From assembly GCA_009781575.1 (NCBI GenBank), contig WQXW01000073.1, positions 1 through 7,944 on the forward strand: a DNA stretch of 7,944 bases, given 5' to 3'. The position numbers and the translations under genes are program-made. Of this stretch, positions 5,507-7,944 are shown piece after piece; positions within the stretch are counted from its first letter, which is position 1, and every line of letters begins with the position of its first letter. Under the pieces are notes generated by a model. It made no database searches. It saw nothing but the letters and a program-made list of their open reading frames with translations, and had not been told where the DNA came from. This DNA comes from Solirubrobacterales bacterium. Lineage in GTDB: Bacteria; Actinomycetota; Thermoleophilia; Solirubrobacterales; Solirubrobacteraceae.

Positions 5507-6588
5507 GCGCTCACCTCTTCCACCTTGCGCGCATACTCGATCGCCCACGCCGGCGAGCGCTCCACGCGCGCGCGTGTGTGCAGTGCCGCGCGCGGTCGAC
5601 GGGTGAGCGCCAGCAGCGCCTCCCCCGCGCGCAACGCCGTCTCGCGGTCCTCGTCCTCCACGCACCGCATCAGCGTCTCGCCCGCGGTCGGGTCGTCGAA
5701 CGCGCCCAGCGATCTCACGGCCGAGCGGCGCACGTGAACGTCCTCATCGTGGGTCGCCTCGCGCAGCGCCTCCGGCGCACGCTCGCCGCCCACCAGCCCC
5801 AATGCCGCCGCCGCCGCTCCTCGCACCTGCGCCTGCGGGTCGCCCCACAGCACCTCCGTGAGCCGGCCCACCGCATCGGTGGCTCCCTCCGCGGTCGCCG
5901 CCAGTCCGAAGCACGACGCCACACGCACGATCGCGTCCGGCGAGGAGACCCCGCGCTCGAACGCCCCCGCCGCCTCGCCACCGATCCTGCGAAGCGCCTC
6001 ACTCACGATGTTGCTCGGCGCCACTCCCCGCGCCGCGAACGCCTCCGCCAGCGCCGGCACCGCCTCCGCCGAGCCGACGTCGCCCAGCGCACGCACCGCC
6101 GCGATCCTCACCTCCGGGCGGCGATCCTCCAGGCGCTCCAGCAGCGCCCCCACCGAGCGGCGCGCGCCGATCTTGCCCAGCAGCTCGCACGCCAGCGCCC
6201 GCCGCCACGGCGAGCGTCGCCGCGTGCCCCGCTCGCCCAGTCCCACGAGCCCCGCCACTTCGAGCGCGCGCCTCAGCTGATCCGTCTGCGCGGGCCCCAC
6301 CTCCCGCATCACATCGGTGATCAACACCGCCGCCACCGCACGTTCGGCCGCGTTCATGCGCACGAACGCCGGCCGCAGGCCCTCCGCGAGGTGCGCCGGA
6401 TCCTCCGTCTCCAGAAACCGCGAGAACACCGGCCCGAGCCGGCCCTGCACGCGCGCGCGGATGCGATCCCCGCGCGTCGACTCGACGTGTCGCGCGATCA
6501 GGATCACCACCAGCACCACGATCACCGCGGTCGCCACGATCAGGAAGAGCAACGTCAACCGGAGCGGAGCGGCCACAGCCGGGAGCAC
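5503..6588 (-). CDS. Membrane-anchored HEAT-repeat protein
   Basis: A 361-residue protein with one N-terminal transmembrane helix (about 11-32, very rich in Val, Ile and Leu), followed by an Arg-rich segment that suggests the bulk is cytoplasmic. A helical region (about 45-115) precedes about six HEAT/PBS-lyase-type repeats (about 128-330), recognised by recurring VRxxAxxALGxxG lines: RIAAVRALGDVG (161-172), VRGAAAAALGLVG (255-267) and VRRSAVRSLG (286-295). HEAT repeats are protein-binding scaffolds with no catalytic site. It is the first gene of an operon with the GT2 synthase, with a 4-bp overlap, so it is probably an accessory or assembly partner of that enzyme (inference). The start is GTG 6588; no Shine-Dalgarno is visible and the leader would be only a few bases if TAGGCT (6605-6600) is the -10. 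The next GTG is codon 5. Confidence 0.88.
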   Translation of the reverse strand: MLPAVAAPLRLTLLFLIVATAVIVVLVVILIARHVESTRGDRIRARVQGRLGPVFSRFLETEDPAHLAEGLRPAFVRMNAAERAVAAVLITDVMREVGPAQTDQLRRALEVAGLVGLGERGTRRRSPWRRALACELLGKIGARRSVGALLERLEDRRPEVRIAAVRALGDVGSAEAVPALAEAFAARGVAPSNIVSEALRRIGGEAAGAFERGVSSPDAIVRVASCFGLAATAEGATDAVGRLTEVLWGDPQAQVRGAAAAALGLVGGERAPEALREATHDEDVHVRRSAVRSLGAFDDPTAGETLMRCVEDEDRETALRAGEALLALTRRPRAALHTRARVERSPAWAIEYARKVEEVSA

Positions 6589-6629
6589 ACGCGCACAGTA
6601 GCCTATGCACCAACCGCTCCACCGCCGCG
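6589..6629. promoter_or_regulatory. Short divergent promoter region, HEAT operon / GMC gene
   Basis: The 55 bp between the divergent starts must carry both promoters. The string TAGCCTA (6599-6605) gives a TANNNT-like hexamer on each strand: TAGCCT on plus and TAGGCT on minus. If both are used, the two polymerases would compete. No -35 hexamer is convincing in either direction. Confidence 0.3.
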
Positions 6630-6636
6630 AAAGGGG
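6630..6636 (+). promoter_or_regulatory. Ribosome binding site of the GMC oxidoreductase
   Basis: AAAGGGG seven bases before the ATG at 6644, with a second weaker AGAGG directly adjacent to the start. It supports this ATG as the initiation codon. Confidence 0.7.
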
Positions 6637-6643
6637 TAGAGGA

Positions 6644-7944
6644 ATGTACGACTACGTGATCGTGGGCGCCGGCTCCGCCGGCTGCGTGCTCGCCAACCGC
6701 CTCACCGAGGACCCCGACGTCAGCGTGCTGTTGATCGAGGCCGGGCCCCCCGACACCGTGGACAACATCCACGTGCCCATCGCCTTCGGCCAGCTCTTCC
6801 GCACCCAGGTCGATTGGGACTACTCCACCGCGTTTGAGCCGTTCGCCAACCGCCGGCGCATCTACATCCCGCGCGGCAAGGTGCTCGGCGGCTCCTCCTC
6901 GATCAACGCGATGGTCTACATCCGCGGCAACCCCGCCGACTACGACCAGTGGCGCGACGCCGGCGGCTGCGAGGGGTGGGGGTTCGCCGAGCTGCTCCCC
7001 TACTTCCTGCGCGCCGAGCACAACGAGCGCGGCGCCTCCGAGTATCACGCCGCGGGCGGGCCGCTCACCGTCTCCGACCCACGCTCTCCCAACCCCATCT
7101 CCGACGCCTTCCTCGCTGCCTGTGGGGCCGCCGGGCTGCACGCCAACGACGACTTCAACGGCGCCCACCAGGACGGCGTCGGTTACTACCAGCTCACCCA
7201 GCGCGACGGGCGCCGCTGCTCCGCCGCGCTCGCCTACCTCCATCCCGCCACCGCGCGCCCCAACCTCACGGTCGAGACCCACCTGCAGGTGCACCGTGTG
7301 ATGTTCGACGGCTCCCGCGCCGTCGGTGTCGCCGGCGCGCGCCTCTCCGAGCCCTTCCACGCGCGCGCGCAGCGCGAGGTGATCCTCTGCGCCGGCACCT
7401 ACAACTCGCCCCAGCTGTTGATGCTCTCCGGCGTCGGGCCCGCCGCGATCCTCACCCTCGCCCAGATCCCCGTGGTCGCCGACCTGCCCGCCGTCGGCCA
7501 GAACCTGCAGGACCACCCCGCCTGCGGGTTCGGGTGGGGCCACGATCAGGAGATCTCACTCGCCTCCGCCATGACCGAGGCCAACGTGCTCGAGTTCGCC
7601 CAGCACGGCCGCGGCCCGCTCACCTCCAACGTCGCCGAGGCCGGCGGCTTCGTGCGCACCTCCTCCGAGCTGCCCGCGCCCGACATCCAGTTCCACGCCG
7701 CGCCCGCCCTGTATGTCGACGAGGGCCTCACGCCCATCGTCGCGCACGGCTTCGGCTTCGCTCCCTGCGTGATCACCCCCGCCTCCCGCGGGATGGTGCT
7801 GATCGCCTCCCCCGATCCCACCGCGAAGCCCTACATCCTCCACAACTACTACTCCGACGACGCCGACATGCGCACCATGATCGACGCGCTCCGCCTCGCG
7901 CTCGACATCGCCCGCCAGCGCGAGCTCGAGCCCTTCACCACGCA
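6644..7944 (+). CDS. GMC-family FAD-dependent oxidoreductase (3' partial)
   Basis: A flavin alcohol dehydrogenase/oxidase of the choline dehydrogenase type; the substrate is an alcohol not identifiable here. The first 433 residues are in the window. It begins YDYVIVGAGSAGCVLANRL (2-20), the Rossmann FAD-binding fold with GAGSAG at 8-13, and the ADP-ribose acid is E32 in LLIEAG. GMC signature 1 is GKVLGGSSSINAMVYIRG (78-95). Signature 2 is AGTYNSPQLLMLSGVG (250-265), followed by VGQNLQDHP (284-292), another family-wide string. Relatives are about 510-550 residues, so about 80-120 are missing on the right, including the active-site His and the HxxGT region. It has its own ribosome site and is divergent from the HEAT/GT operon. 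Its codons strongly prefer C in third position, unlike the G-preferring recQ. No symbol is justified. Confidence 0.95.
   Translation, partial: MYDYVIVGAGSAGCVLANRLTEDPDVSVLLIEAGPPDTVDNIHVPIAFGQLFRTQVDWDYSTAFEPFANRRRIYIPRGKVLGGSSSINAMVYIRGNPADYDQWRDAGGCEGWGFAELLPYFLRAEHNERGASEYHAAGGPLTVSDPRSPNPISDAFLAACGAAGLHANDDFNGAHQDGVGYYQLTQRDGRRCSAALAYLHPATARPNLTVETHLQVHRVMFDGSRAVGVAGARLSEPFHARAQREVILCAGTYNSPQLLMLSGVGPAAILTLAQIPVVADLPAVGQNLQDHPACGFGWGHDQEISLASAMTEANVLEFAQHGRGPLTSNVAEAGGFVRTSSELPAPDIQFHAAPALYVDEGLTPIVAHGFGFAPCVITPASRGMVLIASPDPTAKPYILHNYYSDDADMRTMIDALRLALDIARQRELEPFTT

Noticed and set aside
4013..5737. Long plus-strand frame opposite the glycosyltransferase gene
   Set aside because: Its product is a His/Arg/Gln-rich string without domains. 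The opposite strand has a complete, motif-rich GT2 enzyme; long antisense frames are common in GC-rich genes.
5999..7543. Long minus-strand frame across the GMC gene and into the HEAT gene
   Set aside because: Low-complexity Gly/Val/Ala-rich product with no motif. It overlaps two well-supported genes in other frames.

Overview
The window is very GC-rich bacterial DNA, with short spacers, GTG and TTG starts, near-leaderless gene starts and a tRNA gene without an encoded CCA. This, together with a DevS/DosT-type GAF protein and a histone-like HU with an Arg/Ala-rich tail, fits a high-GC actinomycete, possibly in or near Thermoleophilia (Solirubrobacterales). That placement is an inference from gene style, not from a marker.

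Left part (1-1909): a RecQ-family DNA helicase, open at the left edge, followed by a strong intrinsic terminator. It has the whole helicase core, a zinc-site cysteine cluster and a C-terminal HRDC domain. The winged-helix part of the RQC region is not visible; a repetitive Ala/Ser/Arg/Pro linker takes its place. About 650 bp without a supportable gene follows.

Middle (2545-3549): an HU-family DNA-binding protein on the minus strand faces away from a tRNA-Thr(CGU) gene. The 191-bp spacer between them holds a 19-bp dyad and a pair of short direct repeats. After the tRNA comes a 344-bp non-coding stretch with eight perfect CCCGAR hexamers, which on the minus strand read as a G-quadruplex-type (G3N3)8 run.

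Right part (3550-7944): a small single-domain GAF protein of the heme-sensor kinase type converges with, and overlaps by 11 bp, a two-gene minus-strand operon. The operon encodes a membrane-anchored HEAT-repeat protein and a processive GT2 polysaccharide synthase, joined by a 4-bp stop/start overlap. Divergent from it, across 55 bp, is a GMC-family FAD oxidoreductase that runs off the right edge.

The best-supported functional unit is the HEAT/GT2 pair, probably a cell-surface polysaccharide synthase with a dedicated membrane partner. The most interesting leads are that pair, the stand-alone DevS-like GAF protein with candidate heme-pocket His and Tyr, the rearranged RecQ, and the G-quadruplex repeat. 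No phage, CRISPR, transposase or defence island is visible.
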